From assembly GCA_003343905.1 (NCBI GenBank), contig QAKI01000044.1, positions 1-64,000 of the forward strand: 64,000 bases of DNA, given 5' to 3'. Shown here piece by piece: positions 56,089 through 64,000 of the stretch (positions are counted from its first letter, which is position 1; each line of letters starts with the position of its first letter). Under the pieces are notes generated by a model that did no database searches, was not told the DNA's origin, and was given only the letters and a program-made list of their open reading frames with translations. Both the position numbers and the translations under genes were made by a program. This DNA is from Subdoligranulum variabile. GTDB lineage: Bacteria > Bacillota > Clostridia > Oscillospirales > Ruminococcaceae.

Positions 56089-58539
56089 ATGGAACTGTAC
56101 AAAGACCCTTCGCGCCCCGTAGCCGAACGTGTGGAGGACCTGCTGGCCCGCATGACGCTGGAGGAAAAAGCCGCCCAGCTCTGCGGCGACCTGCCCGCCT
56201 CCTTTATTGTAAACGGCAAGGTCAGCCTGGACGCCCTGCGGGAAAAATTCCCCCATGGGCATGGCCGTTTCACCCAGTATTCGATGGTAGGCATCGTGGA
56301 CCCGGAACAGATCGCAGCGATCTCCAACGAAGTCCAGCGCTATTTTGTGGAGGATACCCGCCTGGGCATCCCGGTGGCGCTCCAGACCGAAAATCTCTGC
56401 GGCTACCCGGCCGCCGGGGGCACGCTGTTCCCTGCCCAGATCAATGTGGGCGCGACCTGGGAGCCGGAACTGGCCGCCCGGATGTCCACCGTCATCGGGC
56501 AGGAGAGCCGGGCCGTGGGCATCAATTCGGCCATGAGCCCCGTCATCGACGTTTCCCGCGATCCGCGCTGGGGCCGCACCTACGAGACCTACGGCGAGGA
56601 CCCCTACCTGACCAGCCGCATGGGCGTCGCCTATATCAGAGGGATGCAGGGCGAGGACAAAGAAGGCGTTGCCTGCATCGCCAAGCATTTTCTCGGTTAT
56701 GCCGAGAGCCAGTCCGGCCTGAACTGTGCGGTCAGCCGCATCAATGACCGGGAACTGTATGAAGTCTTTGCCACACCTTTTGAGGCGGCCGCCCACGAGG
56801 CGGACGTTTCCGGCATGATGGCCAACTACGGCGAGATCGACGGCATCTGTGTGGGGGCCAATCCCAAGTACGCCCGCACACTGCTGCGCGACACGATGAA
56901 GTTCCGGGGGATGCTCACCTCGGACGGGGCCGCCATCATGAAGATGTACAACTATTTCCATTTGGCCCCCACTTACAAGGAAGCCGGCCTGCTGGCCAAA
57001 AAAGGCGGCCTGGATACCGAGATCCCCATTGGCGGCGCGTTCCGGCAGCTTCCCGACTATGTACGGGAAGGCAAGCTGGACGAAGCCCTGCTGGATGAAT
57101 CGGTGCGGCGCGTGCTGACCATCAAGTTTGAATACGGTCTGTTCGAGCACCCTTATGTGGAAACGGCCAAAGTGCGCGCTGCCATGACTACCCCGGAGAA
57201 AGCCGCCCTCAGCCGCACCATTGCGGAAAAATCCATCACTCTTTTGAAAAACGACGGCGTCCTGCCGCTGAAGAAGGGGCTGCGCCTGGCCGTGGTAGGT
57301 CCCCATGCCGACAACCTGCGCTACCCCATCAGCGGCTACACCTACCCCGCCTACATCGAGATGATGAAGGCCGGTGCGGCGGACAGTTCTTCGGTCAGCT
57401 TCAACGGCATGGCCGACGAAGCTGCCGCCGGTAAAAGCGAAAACGGCTTCGGCGCGGCCAACCCCTTTGCGGCCACGCTGGCCATGTTCTCGCCCGAAGA
57501 ACAGGTCCGCCTGAACGACCTGCCCACCGTACTGGCCGCCCTGGGCGCCCGCAGCCTGCGGGACGTGCTGGCCGACCGCTTTGAAGTCCGCTATGCGGAG
57601 GGATGCAAGATCATCGGGACGGACACCTCCGGCATCGCTGCGGCGGTGGAGGCTGCCCGGGACGCCGACGTGATCGTGGCGGCCATGGGCGGCAACTGCG
57701 GCTGGATCAACGTCACCGGCGGCGAAGGCAAGGACCGCAGCAGCCTGGACCTGCCCGGCGTGCAGCAACAACTGCTGGAAGCGCTGTGCGCCACCGGCAA
57801 GCCGGTGGTACTGGTGCTGTACGGCCCCGGCGTATTCGCCCTGCCCTGGGCTGCCGAACATACCGCCGCCATGGTACAGGCTTTTATGCCCGGCGCCGAA
57901 GCAGGCCGCGTGGTGGCCGACGTATTGGACGGCACTACCAACCCGGGCGGCCACCTGACCTTCACCGTGCCCCACCACATCGGGCAGTTGCCCATCGTGT
58001 ACAACCACCGCATGGGCAGCGGCTACCATACCAGCCGCGACGCCACGGCCAACGTGATCTCCAGCGGCGGTTATGTGGACGACACCGACAAGCCGCTGTT
58101 CCCCTTTGGTCATGGACTGAGCTACACCACCTTCGCGGTGGAGGATTTCCACCTTTCCGCCGACACGCTGCCCACCGACGGCGCCATCCAGGCCTGCTGC
58201 CGCATCACCAACACCGGCAGCCACGCCGGCGACCAGGTATTACAGTTGTACTACCACTTCTCGGGGGCCCATGTGATCCGCCCGTGCATGCAGTTGGTGG
58301 GCTTCATGCGTGTCAGCCTGGCGCCCGGTGAAAGCAAAGAAGTCACCTTCACGCTGCAGGCCGCCCAGCTGGGCTACTATAATGAAGCGATGGACTTTGT
58401 GGTAGAGCCCGGCCCCGCCGAACTTTCCCTGGGTGTGAGCAGTGCCGAGTTGTGCGGCACGATCCCCTTCCGCATCACCGGCGCCGCAGTGCCGCTGCTG
58501 GGCCGCCGCAGCTACGAATGCGCCGTGACGGTGCGCTAA
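56089..58539 (+). CDS. Glycoside hydrolase family 3
   Basis: 816 residues, in order: GH3 N-terminal barrel with RDPRWGRTYETYGEDPYLTS and the nucleophile region MLTSDGAAIM (Asp near 282), GH3 C-terminal sandwich, and a fibronectin-III-like end (NTGSHAGDQVLQLYYH). Cleaves beta-glucosides or beta-xylosides from the non-reducing end. No signal peptide, so it acts on imported sugars in the cytoplasm, as the two sulfatases do. SD AAAGGAG before the ATG. Confidence 0.92.
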   Translation: MELYKDPSRPVAERVEDLLARMTLEEKAAQLCGDLPASFIVNGKVSLDALREKFPHGHGRFTQYSMVGIVDPEQIAAISNEVQRYFVEDTRLGIPVALQTENLCGYPAAGGTLFPAQINVGATWEPELAARMSTVIGQESRAVGINSAMSPVIDVSRDPRWGRTYETYGEDPYLTSRMGVAYIRGMQGEDKEGVACIAKHFLGYAESQSGLNCAVSRINDRELYEVFATPFEAAAHEADVSGMMANYGEIDGICVGANPKYARTLLRDTMKFRGMLTSDGAAIMKMYNYFHLAPTYKEAGLLAKKGGLDTEIPIGGAFRQLPDYVREGKLDEALLDESVRRVLTIKFEYGLFEHPYVETAKVRAAMTTPEKAALSRTIAEKSITLLKNDGVLPLKKGLRLAVVGPHADNLRYPISGYTYPAYIEMMKAGAADSSSVSFNGMADEAAAGKSENGFGAANPFAATLAMFSPEEQVRLNDLPTVLAALGARSLRDVLADRFEVRYAEGCKIIGTDTSGIAAAVEAARDADVIVAAMGGNCGWINVTGGEGKDRSSLDLPGVQQQLLEALCATGKPVVLVLYGPGVFALPWAAEHTAAMVQAFMPGAEAGRVVADVLDGTTNPGGHLTFTVPHHIGQLPIVYNHRMGSGYHTSRDATANVISSGGYVDDTDKPLFPFGHGLSYTTFAVEDFHLSADTLPTDGAIQACCRITNTGSHAGDQVLQLYYHFSGAHVIRPCMQLVGFMRVSLAPGESKEVTFTLQAAQLGYYNEAMDFVVEPGPAELSLGVSSAELCGTIPFRITGAAVPLLGRRSYECAVTVR

Positions 58540-58631
58540 ACCGCGCTTAGGCGTTGTGCCGAAATTTTCTACGCCTTTTTGGCACATCCCACAATTTTTG
58601 TCCGAAACATCGGTTCATCCGGCATTCTGCC

Positions 58632-58681
58632 TTGCATTTTGCCGGGTGAACCGATATAATGAAGTATATTAATTCATTAAT
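58632..58681 (+). promoter_or_regulatory. Promoter of the aldolase-LarA-isomerase operon
   Basis: TTGCAT (58632-58637), 17 bp, TATAAT (58655-58660), then the AT-rich dyad ATTAATTCATTAAT (58668-58681). The dyad lies in the same place as the other operators but differs from the TTTATTYAATAAA form. Confidence 0.65.
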
Positions 58682-58717
58682 TTTATAAATCATTTAATTG
58701 CCTACAAGGAGGTTCCT

Positions 58718-59872
58718 ATGCTGGTACCTATGCGCGCGATCCTGGAAGCGGCGGACAAACACCGCTACGGCCAGGGAGCTTTCAACATGAACAGCGTCGG
58801 GCAGGTGGAGGCCGCCGTCCGCATCCATGAACTGCTGGACTCGCCGGCCATCCTGCAGGGGGCCGAAGCCTCCAACGCCTACCTGGGCGGCGCGGCCGAC
58901 TTTATGAACGGCAGCATTGAGAACAAGCAGAAGGGTGCCAAAGTCCTGGGCGACGCCGTCAAACAGTACGGCGGCAGCAGCCCCATCCCGGTGGCGCTGC
59001 ACCTGGACCACGGCAAATCGCTGGAGAGCGTCAAAGCCTGCATCGCGGGCGGCTACACCAGCGTCATGATCGACGGCAGCAGCCTGCCCTATGAGGACAA
59101 CGTGGAACTGACCCGTGAGGTGGTCAAGTACGCCCACCCCTACGGCGTAACGGTCGAAGGCGAGCTCGGCGTGCTGGCGGGCGTGGAGGACCATGTGTTC
59201 AGCGCCACTTCCACCTACACCAACCCGATGCAGGCCGTGGATTTCTTCAAAAAGACCGGCTGCGACGCGCTGGCCATCAGCTACGGCACCTGCCACGGTC
59301 CCAACAAGGGCAAGGATACCCGCATCCGGCGCGAAATCGCCATCGCCACCAAGGAGTGCATGCTGCATGAGGGCATCCAGGGCTATCTGGTGAGCCACGG
59401 TTCTTCCACGGTGCCCCAGGAGTATGTGCAGTCCATCAACGCCCTGGGCGGCCAACTGGTGGACGCCTTCGGCATTGAGGTCGCCCAGTTGGTGGATGTT
59501 GCCCGCTGCGGCATCAACAAGATCAACGTGGACACCGACATCCGCATGGCCTGCACCCGGAACATCCTGCAGCTGTTCCACGATGAACCCGCTTTGAAAG
59601 AAAGCCCGGCGCTGGCGCAGTTCTACCGTGACCTGACGGCCAACCCGAAGAACGTGGACCCGCGCAACTACTGCAACAGCATCATGGATACCATCGTCAA
59701 GGGCGAGATCCCCAACGAGGAAGTGGGCAAGATCGTCCAGTGCATGAAGGACGGCGTGGTGGCGGCCATCGCCCCGCTGCTGGTCCAGTTCGGCAGCTTC
59801 CGCAAGAGCCAGTATGTCGAGATGGTCACCTGTGAGCAGATGGCGGAACGCTACAAAAAAGAAGGAATCTGA
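58718..59872 (+). CDS. Class II fructose-bisphosphate/ketose-bisphosphate aldolase
   Basis: 384 residues, zinc-dependent class II aldolase. Active-site motifs: ALHLDHGKS (catalytic Asp and first zinc His), EGELG with metal Glu, SYGTCHG and VSHGSS (zinc His), INVDTDIRMA (phosphate loop). It cleaves a ketose 1,6-bisphosphate to dihydroxyacetone phosphate and an aldehyde. It may be the housekeeping aldolase or one for a tagatose-like sugar. GGAGG is 5 bp from the ATG. Confidence 0.9.
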   Translation: MLVPMRAILEAADKHRYGQGAFNMNSVGQVEAAVRIHELLDSPAILQGAEASNAYLGGAADFMNGSIENKQKGAKVLGDAVKQYGGSSPIPVALHLDHGKSLESVKACIAGGYTSVMIDGSSLPYEDNVELTREVVKYAHPYGVTVEGELGVLAGVEDHVFSATSTYTNPMQAVDFFKKTGCDALAISYGTCHGPNKGKDTRIRREIAIATKECMLHEGIQGYLVSHGSSTVPQEYVQSINALGGQLVDAFGIEVAQLVDVARCGINKINVDTDIRMACTRNILQLFHDEPALKESPALAQFYRDLTANPKNVDPRNYCNSIMDTIVKGEIPNEEVGKIVQCMKDGVVAAIAPLLVQFGSFRKSQYVEMVTCEQMAERYKKEGI

Positions 59873-59923
59873 CCGTATATGGGCAAGTAAAGCAGCCGCA
59901 GGGCTGAGAAAAGGAGCCAACCA

Positions 59924-61420
59924 ATGAAGCATTTTGAATTTGAGTACGGCGCGGGGACCATGGGCGCCGACCTGCCGGATTACACCGACGAATTTATTCC
60001 CGGCGTCACGGTGCCCGACCCGGCCTATATCCCGGAGGACCAGCTTGAAGCTGCCTATCGGGAGAGCCTGGACCACCCCATCGGCATGCCCACGGTCAAG
60101 GAACTGGCGCACAAGGGCAGCAAGGTCGTCTTTGTGGTGCCCGACCGCGTCAAGGGCGGCGAACAGCCCACCAGCCACCGCAAGCTGTCCATCAAGTACA
60201 TTCTGCAGGACCTCTACAGCGTGGGCGTGGAGAAGAAGGACATCCTGTTCATCATCTCCAACGGCCTGCACCCGCGTTCCACCGACAAGGACGCCCTGGC
60301 GATCTTCGGACCCGAACTGTACAACGAGTTCTGGCACACCGGCCAGATCATCAGCCATGACTCCGAGGACCCGGACAACATGGTGGACCTGGGCTTCACC
60401 AAGCGCGGCGACCCGGTGTGGATGAACCGCATGGTCTATGAAGCCGACCTGCCCATCCTGATCGGCCATGTGAACGGCAACCCCTACGGCGGTTACTCCG
60501 GCGGCTACAAGCACAGCGCCACCGGCATCACCAACTGGAAGAGCATCGCCAGCCACCATGTGCCGTCGGTCATGCACCGGCCGGACTTCACCCCCGTGAA
60601 CAACGGCAGCCTGATGCGCGACAAATTCAACGAGATCTCCATGCACATGGAAGAGAAGATGGGCCATCCCTTCTTCTGCTGCGACGCGGTGCTGGACTCC
60701 AAGAGCCGCCAGATCGCCATTTTCTCCGGCTACGCCAAAGAGATGATGCCCGAAAGCTGGAAGGTGGCCGACAAGCGCACCTATGTGCATTGGGCCGAGA
60801 AGAAGTATGACGTGCTGGTGTTCGGTATGCCCCAGAAGTTCCACTACGGCGACGGCATGGGCACCAACCCCATCATGATGATGCAGGCGCTGTCCGCGCA
60901 GGTGCTGCGCTTCAAGCGCGTCATGAGCGACCACTGCGTCATCATCTGCTCCTCGCTGTGCAACGGCTTCTTCAACGACAAGAAGTGGCCCTACCTGCGG
61001 GAGTGCTACGAATGGTTCCAGCATGACCAGATGAACACCCTGCCCGATATGAACCGCCTGGGCGAGTACTTTGCCACCAATGAGGAGTACATCCGCAAGT
61101 ACCGCTTCACCAATGCGTTCCATCCGTTCCACGGTTTCAGCATGATGAGCTGCGGTCATATCGCCGAGATGAACACCAGCGCCATCTACATCGTGGGCGC
61201 CGAGGAACCGGGCTATGCCCGCGGCATGGGCCTCAAGACCCGCGCCACCTTCGAGGAGGCGCTGGATGACGCCATGAAGAAGTATGTGGGCGACCACCCG
61301 AACATTCTGGCGCTGCCCCTGACCTTCAAGACCACCAGCGTACACCTGTGCATGAAGGACCCCAACCAGGACTGCATGGATGAGTACGGCCACCGCCATG
61401 GCGGCTGCGGCTGCTGCTGA
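59924..61420 (+). CDS. LarA-like nickel-pincer racemase/epimerase family protein
   Basis: 498 residues. LarA-type features: NGLHPRST (His116), SHDSEDPDN (His145), NPYGGYSGGYKHSATG with the Lys (196) that binds the pincer cofactor in LarA, and HHVPSVMH. LarA-family enzymes invert 2-hydroxy acids using a nickel-pincer nucleotide made by LarB, LarC and LarE, none of which is in the window. The end HRHGGCGCC is a His/Cys cluster not typical of LarA. It lies between aldolase and isomerase, 51 bp after the first. Likely acts on a sugar acid. Confidence 0.82.
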   Translation: MKHFEFEYGAGTMGADLPDYTDEFIPGVTVPDPAYIPEDQLEAAYRESLDHPIGMPTVKELAHKGSKVVFVVPDRVKGGEQPTSHRKLSIKYILQDLYSVGVEKKDILFIISNGLHPRSTDKDALAIFGPELYNEFWHTGQIISHDSEDPDNMVDLGFTKRGDPVWMNRMVYEADLPILIGHVNGNPYGGYSGGYKHSATGITNWKSIASHHVPSVMHRPDFTPVNNGSLMRDKFNEISMHMEEKMGHPFFCCDAVLDSKSRQIAIFSGYAKEMMPESWKVADKRTYVHWAEKKYDVLVFGMPQKFHYGDGMGTNPIMMMQALSAQVLRFKRVMSDHCVIICSSLCNGFFNDKKWPYLRECYEWFQHDQMNTLPDMNRLGEYFATNEEYIRKYRFTNAFHPFHGFSMMSCGHIAEMNTSAIYIVGAEEPGYARGMGLKTRATFEEALDDAMKKYVGDHPNILALPLTFKTTSVHLCMKDPNQDCMDEYGHRHGGCGCC

Positions 61421-61482
61421 CAGACCTCTGCGGGATTCCGGCCCGTTTCCTAATTGTGTAAACCGTGAAAAGAGGGATCGTT

Positions 61483-62742
61483 ATGTTAAAACTGAGTATC
61501 CGTGACCAGCGCGCGCTGGTGGGCGAAGCCGAACTGGCCGCAGCCATCCAGGAGGGCATCCCCCTTCTGGAACGCGCCCAAAACGGCGAAACTGCCTATG
61601 CGGACAGCCTGGGCTGGCTGCACGTAGGCAAATACGCCAGTGAGGAGATGCTGGCCCGCATCGAGAAGATCGCCGCCCATGTGCGCGCGACCTGCGACGC
61701 GTTTGTGGTCATCGGCGTGGGCGGGTCCAACAATGCGGCGCGCTCGGTCATCGAAGCACTGGCCGACGGTTCGGGGCCTGAGATCGTCTACGCCGGCAAC
61801 ACCCTGTCCGCCCATGCCGTGAACCGTATGCTGCGCAAGCTGGAAGGCAAACGCTTTGCGGTGGACTGCATCGCCAAAAATTTTGAAACGCTGGAACCGG
61901 GCGCAGCCTTCCGCGTGCTGCGCCGGGAACTTTCCACCCGTTATGCCCCCGCCGAAGCCGCCGCGCGCATCATCTGCACCGGCACCGAAGGCTCCCCGCT
62001 GGAGGAACTCTGCACCGCCGAAGGGTACACCTTCCTGCCCTTCCCCCTGGATGTGGGCGGCCGTTATACGGCTATGACCTGCGTGGGCCTGCTGCCCATG
62101 GCCGTGGCGGGCATCGACATCCGCGCCCTGGTGCGCGGCGCCGCCGATATGGAACAGGCCCTGCGCACCGGCGCGCCGGAAGACAACCTGGCCCTGCGCT
62201 ACGCCGTGCTGCGCAACCTGTACTACCAGCGCGGCTACAAGCTGGAACTGCTTGCCAGCTTTGAACCGCAGTTCCGCTGGTTCTACAAATGGTGGGTCCA
62301 ACTGTTTGCCGAAAGCGAGGGCAAGGACGGCAAGGGCCTGTTCCCTGTAGTGGCCGAATATTCTGAGGAACTGCACGCCGTCGGCCAGTACATCCAGGAC
62401 GGCGCCCCCCTGATGTTTGAAACCTTCCTGGATGTGGAAGCCCGGCAGGACAGCCTTGTCGTCATGCCGGACGGCAAAGCGGACCACTTTGACTACCTCA
62501 ACGGCAAGGATTTTTACGACATCAACAAGGCGGCGTTCTCGGCCACCGTCACGGCCCACAGCCAGAAACTGCCCTGCCTGATCTTTGACGTGCCCGCGCT
62601 GGACACCTACAACTTCGGCCAACTGTTCTACTTCTTCCAGTTTGCCTGCTATATCTCCGGCAGCCTGCTGGGGATCAACCCCTTCAACCAGCCCGGCGTG
62701 GAAGCCTACAAAGGCTGGATGTTCAAGGCGCTGGGCAAGTGA
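61483..62742 (+). CDS. pgi: Glucose-6-phosphate isomerase
   Basis: 419 residues of the sugar-isomerase (SIS) type: IGVGGSNNAARSVIEAL phosphate loop near 80, CTGTEGSPLEEL, and the C-terminal helix region with QPGVEAYKGWMF, which holds the catalytic Lys. It is a little shorter than many bacterial versions (about 450). Interconverts glucose-6-P and fructose-6-P. Last gene of the operon, closed by the terminator at 62775. Confidence 0.9.
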   Translation: MLKLSIRDQRALVGEAELAAAIQEGIPLLERAQNGETAYADSLGWLHVGKYASEEMLARIEKIAAHVRATCDAFVVIGVGGSNNAARSVIEALADGSGPEIVYAGNTLSAHAVNRMLRKLEGKRFAVDCIAKNFETLEPGAAFRVLRRELSTRYAPAEAAARIICTGTEGSPLEELCTAEGYTFLPFPLDVGGRYTAMTCVGLLPMAVAGIDIRALVRGAADMEQALRTGAPEDNLALRYAVLRNLYYQRGYKLELLASFEPQFRWFYKWWVQLFAESEGKDGKGLFPVVAEYSEELHAVGQYIQDGAPLMFETFLDVEARQDSLVVMPDGKADHFDYLNGKDFYDINKAAFSATVTAHSQKLPCLIFDVPALDTYNFGQLFYFFQFACYISGSLLGINPFNQPGVEAYKGWMFKALGK

Positions 62743-62774
62743 TCTTTGCGTTTTTCTCCTCCACATAAAATGGG

Positions 62775-62822
62775 TCCGGCCCCCTGCCTGCGGAAAGCAG
62801 GCAGGGGGCCGGAACATTTTTG
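62775..62822. terminator. Bidirectional terminator between pgi and the AEC gene
   Basis: Perfect 17-bp stem (62775-62791 with 62797-62813), 5-nt loop, then AACATTTTTG on plus; CCCATTTTATG on minus. Confidence 0.88.
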
Positions 62823-62828
62823 TATCAC

Positions 62829-63737
62829 TCACAGCACCAGCGAAAGGACGGTCACGATACCGATGATGCTGAACAGCACCGACATGGAGTTGACGGCGCT
62901 GGCAAGGCCCACGTCGCTCTTGAGTTCCGACGTGAAGGCGGGCGCCACCGAGGAGATGGGGCTGAACACCAGCAGCGCCAGCGCCTGGCGGTATTCCAAC
63001 GCCAGCGGCACCAGAAAATAGCAGGCCAGCGCGGCGGCCACCGCCACCGCGTACCGCACCGCCAGGATGCGCGCAATATCCAGCAGTTGGGACCGGCTGC
63101 CGCTGAGCTGGAAGCCCACGCCCAGCATCAGCATAGCCATAAAGGCGTTGGCATCGGCCAAAATGCCGGCAAATTCCACCACCGGGCCGGGCAGCGCAAG
63201 GTGCGTGAGGGCCAGCACGATCATGACAAGATAGGTGCAGAAGGGCACCGAATGCAGCAGCTTTTTCAAAATGCTGCTTGCCGAAAAGCGGCTGCCCTGC
63301 TTGACCATCGACGCCACCGAGTAGGCACCGCCCAAGCAGATCACCGCGTTGCCGGTATCGAACAGGCTGGCCGTGACGACGCCCGCCGGGCCGAGAAAGC
63401 TCTGGGCGAAAGGCAGCGTAAAGTTGCCGATGTTGTAGCCGGAAATGTTGAGTATCTCGAACGCACGTTTTTCCCGCGCGGCGCGCAGGTTCATCAAAAA
63501 GCCCAGCAGCATATAGACCACGCCGAAAGCGAACCCCAGCGCCGTGATGATGAGCATGGAAGCGTCCACTTCCCGCCCGGAAAAGCTGACCACGATGGCC
63601 GCGGGCAGCGTGATGCGGGTCACGATGCGGGCCAGCACATCAAAGTCTCCTGCTTTGAAAAATCCCACCCGCCGCAGCAGGCACCCCATTACGATCACAG
63701 CGGCAAAACACGCCGCCCGCGCCAGCACTTCCAGCAT
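62829..63737 (-). CDS. AEC-family transporter
   Basis: 302 residues with about 10 membrane helices in two inverted halves, the auxin efflux carrier/malate permease fold (start CFAAVIVMGCLLRRVGFF; ISGYNIGNFTLPFAQSFLGP; end SSVAPAFTSELKSDVGLASA). Bacterial members move malate, malonate or other organic acids. Substrate unknown. AGGGG precedes the ATG. Confidence 0.85.
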   Translation of the reverse strand: MLEVLARAACFAAVIVMGCLLRRVGFFKAGDFDVLARIVTRITLPAAIVVSFSGREVDASMLIITALGFAFGVVYMLLGFLMNLRAAREKRAFEILNISGYNIGNFTLPFAQSFLGPAGVVTASLFDTGNAVICLGGAYSVASMVKQGSRFSASSILKKLLHSVPFCTYLVMIVLALTHLALPGPVVEFAGILADANAFMAMLMLGVGFQLSGSRSQLLDIARILAVRYAVAVAAALACYFLVPLALEYRQALALLVFSPISSVAPAFTSELKSDVGLASAVNSMSVLFSIIGIVTVLSLVL

Positions 63738-63782
63738 CGGCCGTTCCCCTTTCGCCTGCCGGGCAGGCTCGATTCTTGCCTT

Positions 63783-63812
63783 ATTATAGCACAGCCCGCG
63801 CCGCGCTGTCAG
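63783..63812 (-). promoter_or_regulatory. Promoter for the AEC transporter gene
   Basis: Minus strand CTGACA (63807-63812), 18 bp, TATAAT (63783-63788). Confidence 0.6.
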
Positions 63813-63833
63813 CCGCTTTTTTGCCGCCCGCCG

Positions 63834-64000
63834 TCACAGCCGCAGGCCCTTGATGTCCTTGATGCGGGAAAGGATCATGTTGCAGTCACAGCAGACCACG
63901 CCGGGCAGTTTGTCGATCACGTCGGTCATCAGGCGCTCCATCTCCTCGGCCGAGGCCGCTACCGCGTGGACGTGCAGCTTGCTCTTGCCGGTAACACGGT
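63834..64000 (-). CDS. Lrp/AsnC-family regulator, C-terminal part
   Basis: The last 55 or so codons of a gene that runs off the window. The readable part (VTGKSKLHVHAVAASAEEME; RLMTDVIDKLPGVVCCDCNM; ILSRIKDIKGLRL) is the end of the RAM ligand-binding domain: strand with 'TG..', helix, 'ldkLpGV', and the final 'vls.iKd..glpl'. It may regulate the AEC gene, 96 bp downstream on the same strand. Confidence 0.82.
   Translation of the reverse strand, partial: RVTGKSKLHVHAVAASAEEMERLMTDVIDKLPGVVCCDCNMILSRIKDIKGLRL

Noticed and set aside
56038..61399. Very long antisense open frames opposite GH3 and the aldolase-LarA genes
   Set aside because: They result from strong GC codon bias; their translations are rich in Gly, His, Val and Gln without domains, and the sense genes are certain.
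1..64000. tRNA or rRNA genes, including a tRNA attachment site for the prophage
   Set aside because: No tRNA-like cloverleaf or rRNA signature was seen in either flank; integration by a MuA-type transposase does not need one.

Overview
The window looks like a chromosome segment of a high-GC, gut-type anaerobic Firmicute, probably an Oscillospiraceae/Ruminococcaceae relative of Faecalibacterium, Gemmiger or Subdoligranulum. The reasons are AGGAGG-type ribosome sites, TTGACA/TATAAT promoters with 17-bp spacing, a lipobox binding protein, sulfatases carrying the Cys-type CxPxR motif, and a Mu-like siphovirus prophage of the kind known from Faecalibacterium. The genus is an inference; there is no rRNA or tRNA to test it.

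Host left flank (1-4470): a minus-strand alcohol dehydrogenase-fructokinase pair, a UDP-glucose dehydrogenase and a VOC-fold protein.

Prophage (4471-38467, 33,997 bp): both ends can be read to the base. They are 5'-TG...CA-3', the terminal 29 bp are similar, and a perfect 5-bp target duplication TCTGT flanks them. The phage left end is at 38467 and almost all genes run on the minus strand. In phage order these are: S24 repressor and Cro-like gene; an early region punctuated by four hammerhead-ribozyme-like repeats; MuA-like transposase and MuB-like ATPase; Gam, gp16 and Mor homologues; a strong terminator; a late operon opening with DUF3486 and a NusG/LoaP-like antiterminator; terminase, portal, a minor capsid protein with a metal-site C-terminal domain, scaffold, coat, connectors, tail and tape measure; tail tip; M23 endolysin, holin and adenine methylase. 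At the far right end is a separate switch (small HTH repressor, three operators of the form GCAC-N8-GTGC, divergent promoters) that drives a short serine recombinase. Replication is thus Mu-type, while the virion module is of the A118-like, long non-contractile tail type.

Host right flank (38473-64000): a permease, then a catabolic region with two sulfatases, an Opp-type ABC importer, two Gfo/Idh oxidoreductases, two TIM-barrel isomerase-like proteins, a ROK repressor, a GH3 glycosidase, class II aldolase, a LarA-like racemase and glucose-6-phosphate isomerase. A dyad TTTATTYAATAAA lies on or beside the promoters of several of these units, which suggests one ROK-controlled regulon for uptake and breakdown of a sulfated glycoside or glycan. 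The window ends with an AEC-family transporter and the C-terminal part of an Lrp/AsnC regulator.

The most notable observations are the ribozyme-punctuated early operon, the LoaP-like protein in the late operon of a transposable phage, the second immunity-like switch at the right end, and the capsid-linked candidate toxin/immunity pair.
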